NCBI RefSeq assembly: GCF_003386665.1
Contig: NZ_QTUB01000001.1
Span: forward strand, 1,984,001 to 2,048,000
Length of the DNA stretch: 64,000 nt
Reading direction: 5' to 3'
Source: Xenorhabdus cabanillasii
Lineage (GTDB): Bacteria; Pseudomonadota; Gammaproteobacteria; Enterobacterales; Enterobacteriaceae
Shown: piece after piece, positions 1 to 9,699 of the stretch
Layout of the letters: every line of letters starts with the position of its first letter
Position numbering within the stretch: position 1 is the stretch's first letter
Program-made: the position numbers and the translations under genes
Notes under the pieces: model-generated
Database searches by the model: none
What the model saw: the letters and a program-made list of their open reading frames with translations, nothing else
What the model was told of the DNA's origin: nothing

Positions 1-259
1 TCAGGTTATCTATCAGGGTGAGTAATTCGGCTTCGCTGGTGGTGTCTGGTAAGTCATAAGAGCGGGAAGTAAAACCAACTTCCTCACAAGCGCGGCGTTT
101 GCTCGCGACATAAATCTGGGAGGCGGGATTTTCTCCTACTAAAACGACGGCAAGCCCGGGGGCACGTTTTCCAGCAGCAACCCGCTGCCTGACTTTTTCT
201 GTAACTTCGTTTCTGATTGTCTGCGCAATCGTTTTCCCATCAATAATTTTTGCTGACAT
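1..259 (-). CDS. folD: FolD, methylenetetrahydrofolate dehydrogenase/cyclohydrolase (5' part)
   Basis: The minus strand encodes the first 86 residues of the bifunctional cytosolic enzyme that converts 5,10-methylene-THF to 10-formyl-THF. The protein starts [19 protein letters not shown] and contains [18 protein letters not shown] and [14 protein letters not shown], which match enterobacterial FolD closely. The gene runs off the left window edge, so the C-terminal NADP-binding domain is not visible. It is divergent from the tRNA gene. folD beside argU is also the arrangement in E. coli, where argU is a known integration site, so this marks the conserved chromosomal side of the island. Confidence 0.95.
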   Translation of the reverse strand, partial: MSAKIIDGKTIAQTIRNEVTEKVRQRVAAGKRAPGLAVVLVGENPASQIYVASKRRACEEVGFTSRSYDLPDTTSEAELLTLIDNL

Positions 260-442
260 ATATTTAAGATTCCATCATCAAGTATAGGAACACGAGCTAT
301 TTTGTCAGAACATGAATCACCTGTCAGTTATTAATAATTAATCATAAAATGAACATATGAGCTAAAAGGTCATTGACTCAAGCCATTATGCCCGTATAAT
401 CCACCCCTGCATTAATTGTGCTTCTTAATTTCACATCTCAAT

Positions 443-519
443 GCGCCCTTAGCTCAGCTGGATAGAGCAACGGCCTTCTAAGCCGTAGGTCACAGGTTCG
501 AATCCTGTAGGGCGTACCA
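443..519 (+). tRNA. argU: tRNA-Arg (anticodon TCT), argU-like
   Basis: The sequence folds as a tRNA. The acceptor arms GCGCCCT (443-449) and AGGGCGT (509-515) pair with one G-U, the anticodon stem ACGGC/GCCGT encloses loop CTTCTAA with anticodon TCT at 477-479, the T-arm carries GGTTCGAATCC, and CCA is encoded at 517-519. It reads AGA codons. The P4-type integrase just downstream and a copy of part of the 3' end at 32596-32610 indicate use as an attachment site. Confidence 0.96.
498..512 (+). other. attL-like core inside the tRNA 3' end
   Basis: The 15 bases TCGAATCCTGTAGGG at the tRNA 3' end recur exactly at 32596-32610, followed in both places by ACCAT after a 3-base difference. A weaker version, GAATCCCTGTAGAGC, lies at 13002-13016. 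P4-type integrases recombine at tRNA 3' ends, so this is the likely left core site. The exact crossover cannot be fixed from one sequence. Confidence 0.6.
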
Positions 520-684
520 TCCTTTAATATCTTAACGTCTTTCGAAGTCCACAAAACCCCACTAAATACGCATTGTTAGCCTTTTTTCGTTCTTCTATAG
601 TCCAGTCAGGTAGGTTGAAATCCACGATCTGATGGGGGTATATTTAGGGGTACGTTCAGGTTCAATGAAGTGAGATACCCCCAG

Positions 685-1900
685 ATGAAGCTAACAGCCC
701 GACAGGTGGACACTGCAAAGCCGAAAGAAAAACCTTATAAACTTGCAGATGGTGGCGGACTATACCTATTGGTTAACCCTAATGGCGCTCGCTATTGGCG
801 GTTGAAGTACCGGATCGCAGGCAAAGAAAAATTACTCGCATTAGGGGTATATCCTGATATCTCCCTCGCAGACGCAAGAACCAAGAGAAACGAAGCACGG
901 CGGATGTTATCGGATGGCAATGATCCGATAGAGGAAAAGAAAGCTGAAAAGGCAGCCAAAGCGTTTGCAGTCAGCAATAGTTTTGAATCCATCGCCATTG
1001 AGTGGCACGAGCATAAACGCCCCAACTGGTCAAAAGGGTATGCCGAAGACATTCTGGAATACCTGAAAAAAGATATCTTCCCGTATATTGGTAAACGTGC
1101 TGTTACCGAGATTAAACCTGCCGAAATGTTGGCTGTGCTGCGAAAAATGGAGCAACGCGGTGTTTTGGATAAATTGAAAAAAAACCAGACAGGCCTGTCG
1201 GCAAATTTTCACCTATGCCGTGATTACAGGACGGGCTGAGTTCAACCCCGTTACCGATCTTGCCAGCGCACTTAAAGCACCGAAACAAAAACATTTCCCA
1301 CACCTTTTAGCCGAACAAATGAATGGATTCCTCGTCGCCTTGGCGGGCTATAGCGGAAGCGAAGTGACTCAATCCGCGACACGTTTACTGATGCTTACCG
1401 GCGTGCGTACCATCGAATTGAGAGAATCAGAATGGACTGAATTCGATTTCGATAAGGATATTTGGCAGATACCTGCTGAGCGAATGAAAATGCGCCGCCC
1501 TCACATCGTTCCGCTATCCAATCAGGTTAAAGCCATTCTTATCAAACTGCACTCTATTACAGGGCGTGGGAAATACGTTTTTCCCGGACGTAATGATGCG
1601 GGGAAACCGATGAGCGAGGCCGCCATTAATCAGGTTATTAAACGCATTGGTTATGATGGCAGGGCAACCGGCCACGGCTTCCGCCACACCATGAGCACTA
1701 TCCTGCATGAACAAGGCTATAACACTGCGTGGATTGAAACTCAGCTTGCCCATGTTGATAAGAACAGCATCCGGGGAACCTACAACCACGCCCAATATCT
1801 GGAGGGGCGCAGGGAAATGCTGCAATGGTATGCGGATCATATGGAGATGCTGGAACACGGTGAAAATGTGCTGATCGGAAAATTTGGCAAAATGGCGTAA
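685..1900 (+). pseudogene. P4-type tyrosine integrase, split by a +1 frameshift
   Basis: This is a CP4/P4-family integrase of about 405 residues. The first segment starts MKLTARQVDTAKPKEKPYKL and holds the DUF4102 and SAM-like arm-binding region. The second holds the catalytic domain with Arg in TGVRTIELRESEW, HGFRH (HxxR), the later His in LAHVDKNSIRGTY and the Tyr nucleophile. The frame changes at an A8 run (1177-1184); seven As would give continuous KLKKTRQACRQIFTYAV. All catalytic residues are intact, so this may be a recent mutation, a sequencing error or slippage. ATG 685 fits the family better than GTG 670. Its position beside argU fits integration there. Confidence 0.88.
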
Positions 1901-1924
1901 AAATGCGGTGATTTTTTACACATC

Positions 1925-2072
1925 TGTGCCCGGGGCACAAGCGCTTGTTTTTCATACAAGCCATAGGTGTATGGTGTTTTTTTAGTCGGTGTTGGCAGTG
2001 CCAACAAAGTTATTTTTTTATACAGCCTATGGAAGGTGGGTGTTTTTTAGGCTGTTTTGGAGGCTCCAACAG
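1925..2072 (+). repeat. Three imperfect repeats, each with a short palindrome, 65-66 bp apart
   Basis: Between the integrase and alpA are three related units. Each has a T-rich stretch of GGTGTTTTTT type, a palindrome and a TTTTCATACA-like segment. The palindromes are TGTGCCCGGGGCACA (1925-1939), TGTTGGCAGTGCCAACA (1990-2006) and a TTGGA/TCCAA hairpin at about 2052-2072; their centres are spaced 66 and 65 bp. There is no coding potential. Regular spacing suggests protein-binding sites, for example integrase, excisionase or regulator sites, but the ligand is unknown. Confidence 0.55.
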
Positions 2073-2251
2073 TGACCGATTTTCATACAGCATACAATTG
2101 GGGTGCTGATACTCTCTATAAACCGATAAATTTCACAAATGGAGTAAACAATTAACGCTGTTCATTTAATATTGCTTTTTAAATAATCCGCCTGTCATCA
2201 AACAACGTCCACGATGAGCGCTCAAGGACTCGGTAACAGGAGATAAATAAT

Positions 2252-2458
2252 ATGACAATGACAGCACCGAAAGAAAATCTTATTCGTTTGCCCGAAGTTC
2301 AGCGCAGAACGGGTTATAGCAAGGCGTGGATCTACAAACTGATTAGCGATGGGGAATTCCCGAAACAAATTAAACTCGGCTCCCGTTCCATCGCGTTTAT
2401 TGAATCAGAAATTGATAACTGGATTGCGCAACGTATCGCAGGATCACGAGCGGCATAG
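2252..2458 (+). CDS. alpA: AlpA-family transcriptional regulator/excisionase
   Basis: This 68-residue protein is built around an AlpA/MerR-like helix-turn-helix, RLPEVQRRTGYSKAWIYKLI, followed by the wing segment DGEFPKQIKLGSRSIAF. In P4-like elements, AlpA/Vis proteins bind near attP and regulate integrase and excision. An AGGAGA ribosome site precedes ATG 2252. It stands between the integrase and the primase, the normal P4 satellite order. The divergent-looking repeat array upstream (1925-2072) is a candidate target. Confidence 0.88.
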   Translation: MTMTAPKENLIRLPEVQRRTGYSKAWIYKLISDGEFPKQIKLGSRSIAFIESEIDNWIAQRIAGSRAA

Positions 2459-2565
2459 CACAGAAAAGAACATGACATAAGACACGTAATATAAAAAACA
2501 ACGCCCCAGTGTGCGACAACACAACTGAGGCGTCTGACCAACAACCGTTATAAGAGGTAACGATA

Positions 2566-5004
2566 ATGGCTGATATACAGCATACCCAAACTCACCCTAA
2601 ATTTATACTTTCAGATAAAACAGCTCGTCAAAAATCGCTCGATCTGATCCAGTCCGTGAAAAAATCCGCGATGTATCATTGGGAAAATCTGCTGCCTGCG
2701 TGTGGCGTCGATATTCCCGCCAAGGGTAAACATGGTGCCTGCCCTGTCTGCGGCGGCACCGACCGTTTTCACTTTATCGACGATCACCATCATGGCAACT
2801 GGCATTGTCGCCAGTGTGATACTCCGAACTATGGCGATGGACTGGATTTAATAGCGAAAACCAACCGTATATCAATTCTTGAGGCAGCAAAAGTTGTTGC
2901 GGGTACGCTGTCATTACCTTTGCCCGAACCTAAACCAGCCAGAAAAACCATTCAAACAACACAGCCAATTGCCGACAGAGTGGCAGCTCTGATGGCGCAA
3001 ACTGTTGCCGGACAATCTCCCTATCTGACCGCCAAAGGGCTGCATTGCCCTAATCAGCGACTGCTGTCTGATAATTCGGCAGTGTTGCGACTCGCAACAC
3101 TGGACGGAAAAGTAACAGGTGCGCAGATCATCAAACCGGATGGCGAGAAAAAACTCTTCCCCGGCAGCCAGAAGAAAGGCGCGTTTATTCCTTTATCAAC
3201 GCTGGAAGAGAATCCTAATACGGTCATAATTACCGAAGGTTACGCCACGGCACTCACAGTTAACCAATTCTGCAAAGGCGCTGTTCTGGCGGCGCTGGAT
3301 GCAGGCAATTTGCTCTCCGTTGCACAATCAGTCAGGGAACGCTGGCCGGGCACGAAGATCATTATTGCCGCCGATAACGACGGGCATCACCCCGATGAGT
3401 TGGATAAAAACGGTAAACCGAAAGTGAATACCGGCAAAATCTCGGCAGAAAAAGCGGCTATTGCGGTGAATGGCTGGATCACGTTACCGCCGACAGAACA
3501 TAAAGCCGATTGGGACGACTACCGCCAACAGTATGGTGTAGAAACGGCAAAGCTGGCGTTTGCTCAGGGGCTTTATCAACCGGCACCAATAACGAAAAAA
3601 GCAGTCATTCAGCCCAAGGATGCCGAATTGTCAAAACTAACCTTATGTCAGATGGGAGCCAGTCAGCGCGGAGAAGTATTACTGGCACGTTATGACGGTG
3701 ATTTGGCACTGGATAGTGCTTCGGAAACCGTTCATCACTATGATGGTATTGTCTGGTGTCCGGTCAGTGACCGCGATTTACAGCGGGAAATGGTGGCGGC
3801 TTTTATGGAAGAGAAAATGCCGTACTCACCGCATGGCATTGGCTCTGCTGTGGATGCTCTGAAATTACAGCTTCCCATGATGAACTCGCCAGAGCGTCAT
3901 TTAATCGGGTTCCGTAATGGGGTATTTGATCTGAAAATCGGTCAGTTCAGGCCTCATTACAAACATGACTGGTTATTGCTCGCGAATGATGTTGAATTCA
4001 ATTCCCCTGTTTCGGGGGAAACCCTGCAAAACCATGCAACTCAGTTCTGGCACTGGCTTAACCGTGCAACAGCACACTGTGAAAACAAAGCAGAGAGAGT
4101 GCTGGCCGCGCTGTTTATGGTGCTGGCGAACCGTTGCGACTGGCAGTTATTTCTGGAAGTCACCGGTGCCGGAGGTAGTGGCAAAAGCATCTTTGCTGAA
4201 GTTTGCTCGATGTTGGCAGGCAAAGGAAATACGGTTTCTGCCAGTATGGCCGCACTGGAAAACCCACGGGAACGGGCGCTGATTGTCGGATATTCGCTGA
4301 TTATCCTGCCCGACCAGACCCGCTATGTGGGCGATGGCTCCGGTATCAAGGCCATTACAGGCGGGGATGAAGTCGCCATTGACCCGAAGCACAAACAGCC
4401 CTATTCAACCCGCATTCCGGCTGTGGTGCTGGCGGTGAACAATAACGCCATGAGCTTCAGTGATCGCAGTGGCGGAGTGTCGCGGCGTCGGGTGATTTTC
4501 AACTTCTCCGAAGTCGTGCCGGAAAACGAACGCGATCCGCTTTTGCGGGACAAAATCGCGGCAGAACTGCCTATCATTATCCGGCAACTGCTTCACCGGT
4601 TTGCTGATCCACAAACTGCAAGGCGTTTATTGGCAGAGCAACAAAAATCCGAAGAGGCTTTGGATATCAAACGCGGTACAGATCCGCTGGTTGATTTTTG
4701 CGGTTATCTGGTGGCTTCTCATGAAGCTGATGGTTTGTTAATTGGCAATGCGGAAATCGTGCCGTTCAATCCCCGCAAATACCTCTATCATGCTTACCTT
4801 GCTTATATGAAAGGCAATAACCTGAATAAACCGGTTTCCGTGACCCGCTTCGGTATGGATATGCCCGGCGCACTGGCTGAATACAACCAGCATTACCTGC
4901 GTAAGAAAAGTAAACAGGGCATTCGCAGTAATCTGGATCTGAATATCGACACCGCCATCGAATGGCTGCCGAAACTGACAGAGAATAACCTGCCAGAAGA
5001 ATAA
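2566..5004 (+). CDS. P4 alpha-like primase-helicase
   Basis: This 812-residue replication protein resembles the P4 alpha protein. A zinc-ribbon primase motif lies near residues 59-90 (CPVCGGTDRFHF, then WHCRQCD). A Toprim domain follows (VIITEGYATALTVNQF and KIIIAADNDG), then a superfamily 3 helicase with Walker A GAGGSGKS near residue 530 and conserved LAVNNNAMSFSDRSGG. Such proteins prime, unwind and recognise the satellite origin through a C-terminal domain. The origin-like iterons immediately downstream match this. The reading frame is intact, unlike the integrase. Confidence 0.92.
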   Translation: MADIQHTQTHPKFILSDKTARQKSLDLIQSVKKSAMYHWENLLPACGVDIPAKGKHGACPVCGGTDRFHFIDDHHHGNWHCRQCDTPNYGDGLDLIAKTNRISILEAAKVVAGTLSLPLPEPKPARKTIQTTQPIADRVAALMAQTVAGQSPYLTAKGLHCPNQRLLSDNSAVLRLATLDGKVTGAQIIKPDGEKKLFPGSQKKGAFIPLSTLEENPNTVIITEGYATALTVNQFCKGAVLAALDAGNLLSVAQSVRERWPGTKIIIAADNDGHHPDELDKNGKPKVNTGKISAEKAAIAVNGWITLPPTEHKADWDDYRQQYGVETAKLAFAQGLYQPAPITKKAVIQPKDAELSKLTLCQMGASQRGEVLLARYDGDLALDSASETVHHYDGIVWCPVSDRDLQREMVAAFMEEKMPYSPHGIGSAVDALKLQLPMMNSPERHLIGFRNGVFDLKIGQFRPHYKHDWLLLANDVEFNSPVSGETLQNHATQFWHWLNRATAHCENKAERVLAALFMVLANRCDWQLFLEVTGAGGSGKSIFAEVCSMLAGKGNTVSASMAALENPRERALIVGYSLIILPDQTRYVGDGSGIKAITGGDEVAIDPKHKQPYSTRIPAVVLAVNNNAMSFSDRSGGVSRRRVIFNFSEVVPENERDPLLRDKIAAELPIIIRQLLHRFADPQTARRLLAEQQKSEEALDIKRGTDPLVDFCGYLVASHEADGLLIGNAEIVPFNPRKYLYHAYLAYMKGNNLNKPVSVTRFGMDMPGALAEYNQHYLRKKSKQGIRSNLDLNIDTAIEWLPKLTENNLPEE

Positions 5005-5045
5005 ATTGTTTCACACAGATAAAGATTCCCTAAAAATAGTAAAAA

Positions 5046-5268
5046 GTGTTCACTACTGTTCACCCTATGATTTAAATTAGATATATCAAGGCATTAAAGG
5101 ATGAATAGTTATTTTTAAACTGTTCACAAGTCTTCACTCCTGTTCACCTTTTTCTGATTTAAAGGTGAAGGGTTGAGTGAAGAGTGGTGATGAGTTTAAT
5201 TTTAAGTCATCATCCTTTAACAATATGAATTTAAATAAAAATATTTAGAGGTGAATAGGGTGAACAGT
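5046..5268 (+). other. Candidate satellite replication origin (iterons)
   Basis: Repeated GGTGAACAG-type sequences occur in both orientations: ACTGTTCACC at 5055-5064, AACTGTTCAC at 5118-5127, CCTGTTCACC at 5139-5148, GGTGAACAGT at 5259-5268, plus variants at 5046-5054 and 5250-5259. This is close to the known P4 alpha-protein type I iteron. The intervening DNA is AT-rich. The position directly after the alpha-like gene resembles the P4 ori/crr arrangement. Function is inferred. Confidence 0.65.
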
Positions 5269-5341
5269 TTTATCCCTAATTCTTTAATAGGGAGGGGTTA
5301 AATAAAAATGGTTTTTCTGGCGGGTATGGTATTTTTCAGGA

Positions 5342-5385
5342 TCTCTGATTTGTCTGGTTAATGTATTAGCCAGACAAATCAGAGA
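5342..5385. repeat. Long perfect inverted repeat
   Basis: TCTCTGATTTGTCTGG (5342-5357) pairs with CCAGACAAATCAGAGA (5370-5385). The stem extends about three more pairs inward, leaving a six-base loop. No T-run follows on either strand, so it is not a typical intrinsic terminator. It lies between the iterons and vgrG; the rest of 5386-5650 shows no gene. Confidence 0.6.
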
Positions 5386-5650
5386 AGACAAGCGCAGCGC
5401 GTCAGTGTAATTTTAATCTGTTGTACTACACGAAATTAATATGAGGTAATCATCTGATTTTATTTAGTCATAGACATTAATCACAATTTTCTTGATGTGT
5501 TTTTATTCCTACTAGAATAGATAAATAATTCTGTTATATTCTACTCTGCACTGTACCTAAAATAGGCAATTGTTATTTCATTACTACATTATCTTTACTA
5601 TTCAGGCATTCACTAAGGATTGATACACCAAAAGATTATGGAGGATACAA

Positions 5651-7663
5651 ATGAGCAGGGTAATGGATAAAATCAACCAACTACTTGATCGCTCAGGGTT
5701 AAGATTTACATTAATTACGGAAAATTTACCCGAACAAACTTTCGCGGTTGTTGATTTTTCTCTCAATGAAGCGCTATCAACCCCTTTTCGGCTGGAAGCC
5801 ACGCTGACCTGTAAAACCCCGGAAATCAATTTTGCCGATGTCCTTGACAGAAATGCGGCTTTTGCCGTACACCGTAACGGACAGGTTGAGCGCCAAACCA
5901 CCGGGATGATAACCCATTTTTCACTGCTTTCAACCGGGCGGCACAGCAGTCGCTACCATATCACTCTTCAGCCTCCTTTATGGCGTACATCATTACGGGT
6001 CAATAGCCGGATTTTCCAAAATCAGTCCGTTGTGGATATTGTGGAAAGTCTGCTCAGGGAAAATGGCGTGCGAAACATTTTCTTTTCATTGGGCTATAAA
6101 CATCCGCCACGGGAATTTTGCGTACAATACGATGAAAGCGATCTGGCCTTTATCCAGCGCTTACTGGCCGATGAGGGTATTTTTTACTACTTCACCTTTG
6201 ATCAGGAACAGCATGAACAACGTCTTGTTTTTCACGATTCCTGTCTGTCCCTTAATCAGGTCATTAATGTCCCTTATCGCTCCGAATCTGACGCCACGGG
6301 TGGAACAACCTGTATTCACCAATTTAGCTGGTCAGAGCGCGTTGGTATTGCCAATATTACTACCAAAGACAGAACATTTAAGAACCCACGCTGGAACCGT
6401 GAATTCTGGTATGAAGGGCGCCACCTTGATAATCAGCGGATACTGAACAGCTATCATTATTACGATTTCCCCAGCCGCTTTAAAGATGATGATTTAGGCC
6501 AGCGGGCAAGCCAGTATCGTCTGGAATACCTGCGCCGGGATACTCAGCTTGGCAATGGTCATAGTGACTGTTTTGCCATGTGGCCGGGGCAATTGTTTAA
6601 CCTGACCGATCACCCCAGAGAAACGTTCAACGACCAATGGCAACTCGTCCAGATTACTCATTCCGGGTGGCAACCACAGGCCGATGAGACTCAATCCGGC
6701 GATGGTGGCACATGGTTGTCCAACCAATTTACCTTCACCACTCGAAAAAATTCTTACCGCCCTTCCCCCTATCCAAAACCCAAAATGGAAGGTCCACATA
6801 TCGCCACGGTCGTTGGGCCGGAGGGAGAAGAAATTTTCTGTGACGAACACGGGCGCGTTCGTATCCAGTTTGACTGGGACAGATACGGTGAATTTAATGA
6901 CCGCAGTTCCTGCTGGGTGCGGGTCAGTCAGGCGTGGGCAGGGCAATTAATGGGTATGATCGCCATTCCCCGTATTGGGCACGAAGTGTTGGTGGATTTT
7001 GTCCACGGCGATCCCGATCAACCAATTATTGTCGGGCGGGCTTATCATGCCAACAACATTCCGCCAAACCGCCTGCCCATGGCGAAAACCCAGATGTCAA
7101 TCCGGTCTAAAACGCATAAAGGCGAAGGGTTTAATGAACTGCGCTTTGAGGATGAGAAAGATCGCGAAGAGGTCTTTATTCACGCGCAGAAAAACCTCGC
7201 CATTCAGGTACGCAATTCACGCGGAGAACGGATCAACTATGACCGCACAACCAGTATCGGCCATGACGATGAACTGGTGATAGCCAATAATCGTAAGGTA
7301 ACTGTAGAAGGTCAACAGGATCATAAAACTACGGGCAATTATCTTGAACAGATTGACGGTGACCGCTCACTACAGCTCAAAGGCGATCTGGCTGAGAAAA
7401 TTCAGGGGGTAGTCAGTGTAGATGCGCAGGGCGATCTGACCTTGCAAAGTGGCAGCAAAATTACCCTGAGTGTCGGGGGAAATTTTGTTGTGCTTCATGC
7501 CGGTGGTATTGATATCAAAGGTGCCGCCATCAACCTGAACTCCGGTGGCAGTCCCGGTGATTTACTGGCACCAGCCAATCCCGCCATCCTGCTTGCAGCG
7601 GCAAGTGAAGGTTCGATGTTTGTCGCTCACTGCCCAATGAAAGAGAAGGAGAAACAGGAATGA
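5651..7663 (+). CDS. vgrG: Type VI secretion spike protein VgrG (TssI)
   Basis: This 670-residue protein carries the VgrG architecture: an N-terminal phage gpD-like domain (FSLNEALSTPFRLEATL, then FCVQYDESDLAFIQRLLADEGIFYYF), the gp5-like OB fold (RVRIQFDWDRYG and SCWVRVSQAWAGQLMG), and a C-terminal beta-helix spike with GDRSLQLKGDL-type repeats. It forms the puncturing tip of the T6SS. There is no long C-terminal effector extension, so cargo is probably loaded through the adaptor and PAAR protein encoded next. Its stop overlaps the next start at 7660. No structural T6SS genes are in the window, so this is an orphan vgrG module. Confidence 0.95.
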   Translation: MSRVMDKINQLLDRSGLRFTLITENLPEQTFAVVDFSLNEALSTPFRLEATLTCKTPEINFADVLDRNAAFAVHRNGQVERQTTGMITHFSLLSTGRHSSRYHITLQPPLWRTSLRVNSRIFQNQSVVDIVESLLRENGVRNIFFSLGYKHPPREFCVQYDESDLAFIQRLLADEGIFYYFTFDQEQHEQRLVFHDSCLSLNQVINVPYRSESDATGGTTCIHQFSWSERVGIANITTKDRTFKNPRWNREFWYEGRHLDNQRILNSYHYYDFPSRFKDDDLGQRASQYRLEYLRRDTQLGNGHSDCFAMWPGQLFNLTDHPRETFNDQWQLVQITHSGWQPQADETQSGDGGTWLSNQFTFTTRKNSYRPSPYPKPKMEGPHIATVVGPEGEEIFCDEHGRVRIQFDWDRYGEFNDRSSCWVRVSQAWAGQLMGMIAIPRIGHEVLVDFVHGDPDQPIIVGRAYHANNIPPNRLPMAKTQMSIRSKTHKGEGFNELRFEDEKDREEVFIHAQKNLAIQVRNSRGERINYDRTTSIGHDDELVIANNRKVTVEGQQDHKTTGNYLEQIDGDRSLQLKGDLAEKIQGVVSVDAQGDLTLQSGSKITLSVGGNFVVLHAGGIDIKGAAINLNSGGSPGDLLAPANPAILLAAASEGSMFVAHCPMKEKEKQE

Positions 7664-8470
7664 GTCAGGAAAAGCTTTACGCCATTATTGATGGGGCCGC
7701 AGAACCCGATCTGTTTTTGATGCTGGAGCGTTATGACCCGCCTTCCGCCTGTCTTTATGGTGAACCTCTCCAGCCAGAACTGGTTAAAATCGCCCCTTAT
7801 CTGGTACAGGTGGATGAAAAAGTCAAAATCTGGCTGGAATGCCGAAAAACCCCGTGGGGAGTTTTCGTCCAGAGTGCAGCAGATATGAAAACCATGCGCC
7901 AGCATTTACGGAAATACCTGCAAGTCCTGCTTCCTAAGCAGGAAAAACCGGTATTTTTTCCGTTTTTATGACCCGCGCAACATCTGGGATTTTCTCGGTG
8001 TATTGAGTGACTGGGAGATACACTGTTTTTTAGGGCCGATCACGCAGGTCACGACACTTTATCTTGAAGAAGAACGCACGGATAATTTTGCCAAAATCAG
8101 AGAACCTTTTCCCGACAATGCTAAAGGAAGATATAAGATTTTTAAAATCAGCGAAGAACAGTATGAATTGATAGAAATAAAGCAAAAAGAGAAGTATTTG
8201 CAAAAACTTTATTCTATTTTGTTATCCGAATTGTCAGAACTAAGAAAAAGCATAAGTATAGTCAACTCAATGCCATTTTTAGCTTTTTTCTATGATTATC
8301 TGCTTGATGAAAAAATAACAGATATGCGTTCTATAGAAGAAATTCTTAAAAAAGTGATCAGAGAAGAAAATTTCGATATTGATGAGTTTGATAAATCAAT
8401 TTTAACCAGGCTTATTGATGATGAAACTCCCGGCTGGTATAGGGCCAATAAATTTCTTCTTAATATTTAA
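7660..8470 (+). pseudogene. DUF4123 (Tap/TEC-type) T6SS adaptor, frameshifted
   Basis: The first segment (MSQEKLYAIIDGAAEPDLF to about 7960) and the second (FYDPRNIWDFLGVLSDW to 8470) together form one DUF4123 protein of about 270 residues. DUF4123 proteins are chaperones that load effectors onto VgrG. One extra base at the T6-CC run (7954-7961) puts a stop at 7969-7971; without it the text reads VFFRFYDPRNIW. The gene overlaps the vgrG stop, so the two were co-translated. If the frameshift is real, effector loading should be lost. Confidence 0.82.
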
Positions 8471-8515
8471 TAACAATCAATATATGTATTAAAATTAATT
8501 CGGGGGAGAAACATT

Positions 8516-8785
8516 ATGGGAAATGCCGTCAGAATCGGTGATATGGGGACACAACATGGTGATTGCCCGGCAACACCTGTAATTACCGGTGCCAGCAGTG
8601 TTAAGGTAGACGGTGTCTATATAGCCAGACAAGGTGATATTCTGGAATCTCACTCATCACATTCCCGAATGATAGCTGAAGGTTCCGGATCTGTGTTTAT
8701 TGAAGGAAAACCTGCCGCTAGAACGGGAGATGCCGTTGATTGTGGAGGTATTGTTATTGGTGGAGGTAGCGTAAGTATTGGCTGA
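8516..8785 (+). CDS. PAAR-domain spike tip protein
   Basis: This 89-residue protein has repeated PAAR features: GDMGTQHGDCP, VDGVYIARQGDI, SVFIEGKPAARTGDAVDCGG and IVIGGGSVSIG. PAAR proteins cap the VgrG spike and sharpen it, often linking effectors. A GGGGGAG ribosome site precedes ATG 8516. It sits between the adaptor and the amidase, the normal order of an orphan T6SS effector module. No effector domain is fused. Confidence 0.93.
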   Translation: MGNAVRIGDMGTQHGDCPATPVITGASSVKVDGVYIARQGDILESHSSHSRMIAEGSGSVFIEGKPAARTGDAVDCGGIVIGGGSVSIG

Positions 8786-8907
8786 GAATATTTGAAAAAG
8801 TACATATAAATACACTATAGTTCATACAAAAAACACAGTTTACGAACTATATTTAACTAGCGCTTCTTACTTAAATTCAGTTAATTTATCGTCAAAAGGA
8901 AGATTAG

Positions 8908-9699
8908 ATGGAACCTATCAATGAAAAGGAAAAAACACTGTTAACAGCTCTTAACGATAATATCTGCTTTAACAAAAAAGAGGAGTTAATAAAGAAACTA
9001 TCTGAACATGATGAAAATAACACGTGGAGTGCGGGTAAAGCCTGTGCTACATGTCCACCACCGGAAGCGAGAGAGGATTTTGTTAAGCATGTATTAAGTA
9101 AGGTTCCATATGTTAATGATGATGGGTATTTTAAAAATACTGATATAGTTCAAGATGAAGTCAATGCTTTAGAGCATGGTGAAATGAGCACAGTAAATGC
9201 TATAGTATTACATAGAACAGGAGGCTCAAGTATGTCAACAGCTATATCTTCGTTCAAATCAACTGGAGTTGGAACACACTTTATTATAGATAAGGATGGT
9301 ACAATAAAACAAACAGCTAGCTTAAAACAATATACATATCATATAGGAAAAATAAGATCTAAGTGTATAGCAGAAAATAATTGTAATTCAGATGAAGCAA
9401 AAAAAATAAAAGGTTGGGGATGGAATCCGAAAAAAATTCATGACCATGAAAAATTAAAAGCATATCCTGACAGATACCCTATGAATGATGATAGTGTAGG
9501 AATTGAAGTTGTTGCAGGCTATAATAAGTCATCTAAAACTTGGGATCAAGCTACTGCACAACAAAGTGAATCAATTAAAAAATTAGTTAGTTTATTAAAA
9601 TGTAATTATAATTTAGATAATGGTGATATATATGAGCATGATAAAATATCTTATAAAACAGAAGGCGAAGGTGCTAATCTTTATTCTAATGATATTTAG
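8908..9699 (+). CDS. Putative T6SS peptidoglycan amidase effector
   Basis: This 263-residue protein has an amidase_2/PGRP-like (N-acetylmuramoyl-L-alanine amidase) fold. Candidate metal or active-site residues are His102 in VLHRTGG, His125 in GTHFIIDKDGTI, His145 in YTYHIG and His244 in YEHDKISYKTEGEG; SVGIEVVAGYN is the central strand. It has no signal peptide, as expected of a T6SS effector that reaches the target periplasm by injection. Its place after PAAR and its overlap with a signal-peptide protein support the effector-immunity reading. The region is more AT-rich than vgrG. Confidence 0.8.
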   Translation: MEPINEKEKTLLTALNDNICFNKKEELIKKLSEHDENNTWSAGKACATCPPPEAREDFVKHVLSKVPYVNDDGYFKNTDIVQDEVNALEHGEMSTVNAIVLHRTGGSSMSTAISSFKSTGVGTHFIIDKDGTIKQTASLKQYTYHIGKIRSKCIAENNCNSDEAKKIKGWGWNPKKIHDHEKLKAYPDRYPMNDDSVGIEVVAGYNKSSKTWDQATAQQSESIKKLVSLLKCNYNLDNGDIYEHDKISYKTEGEGANLYSNDI

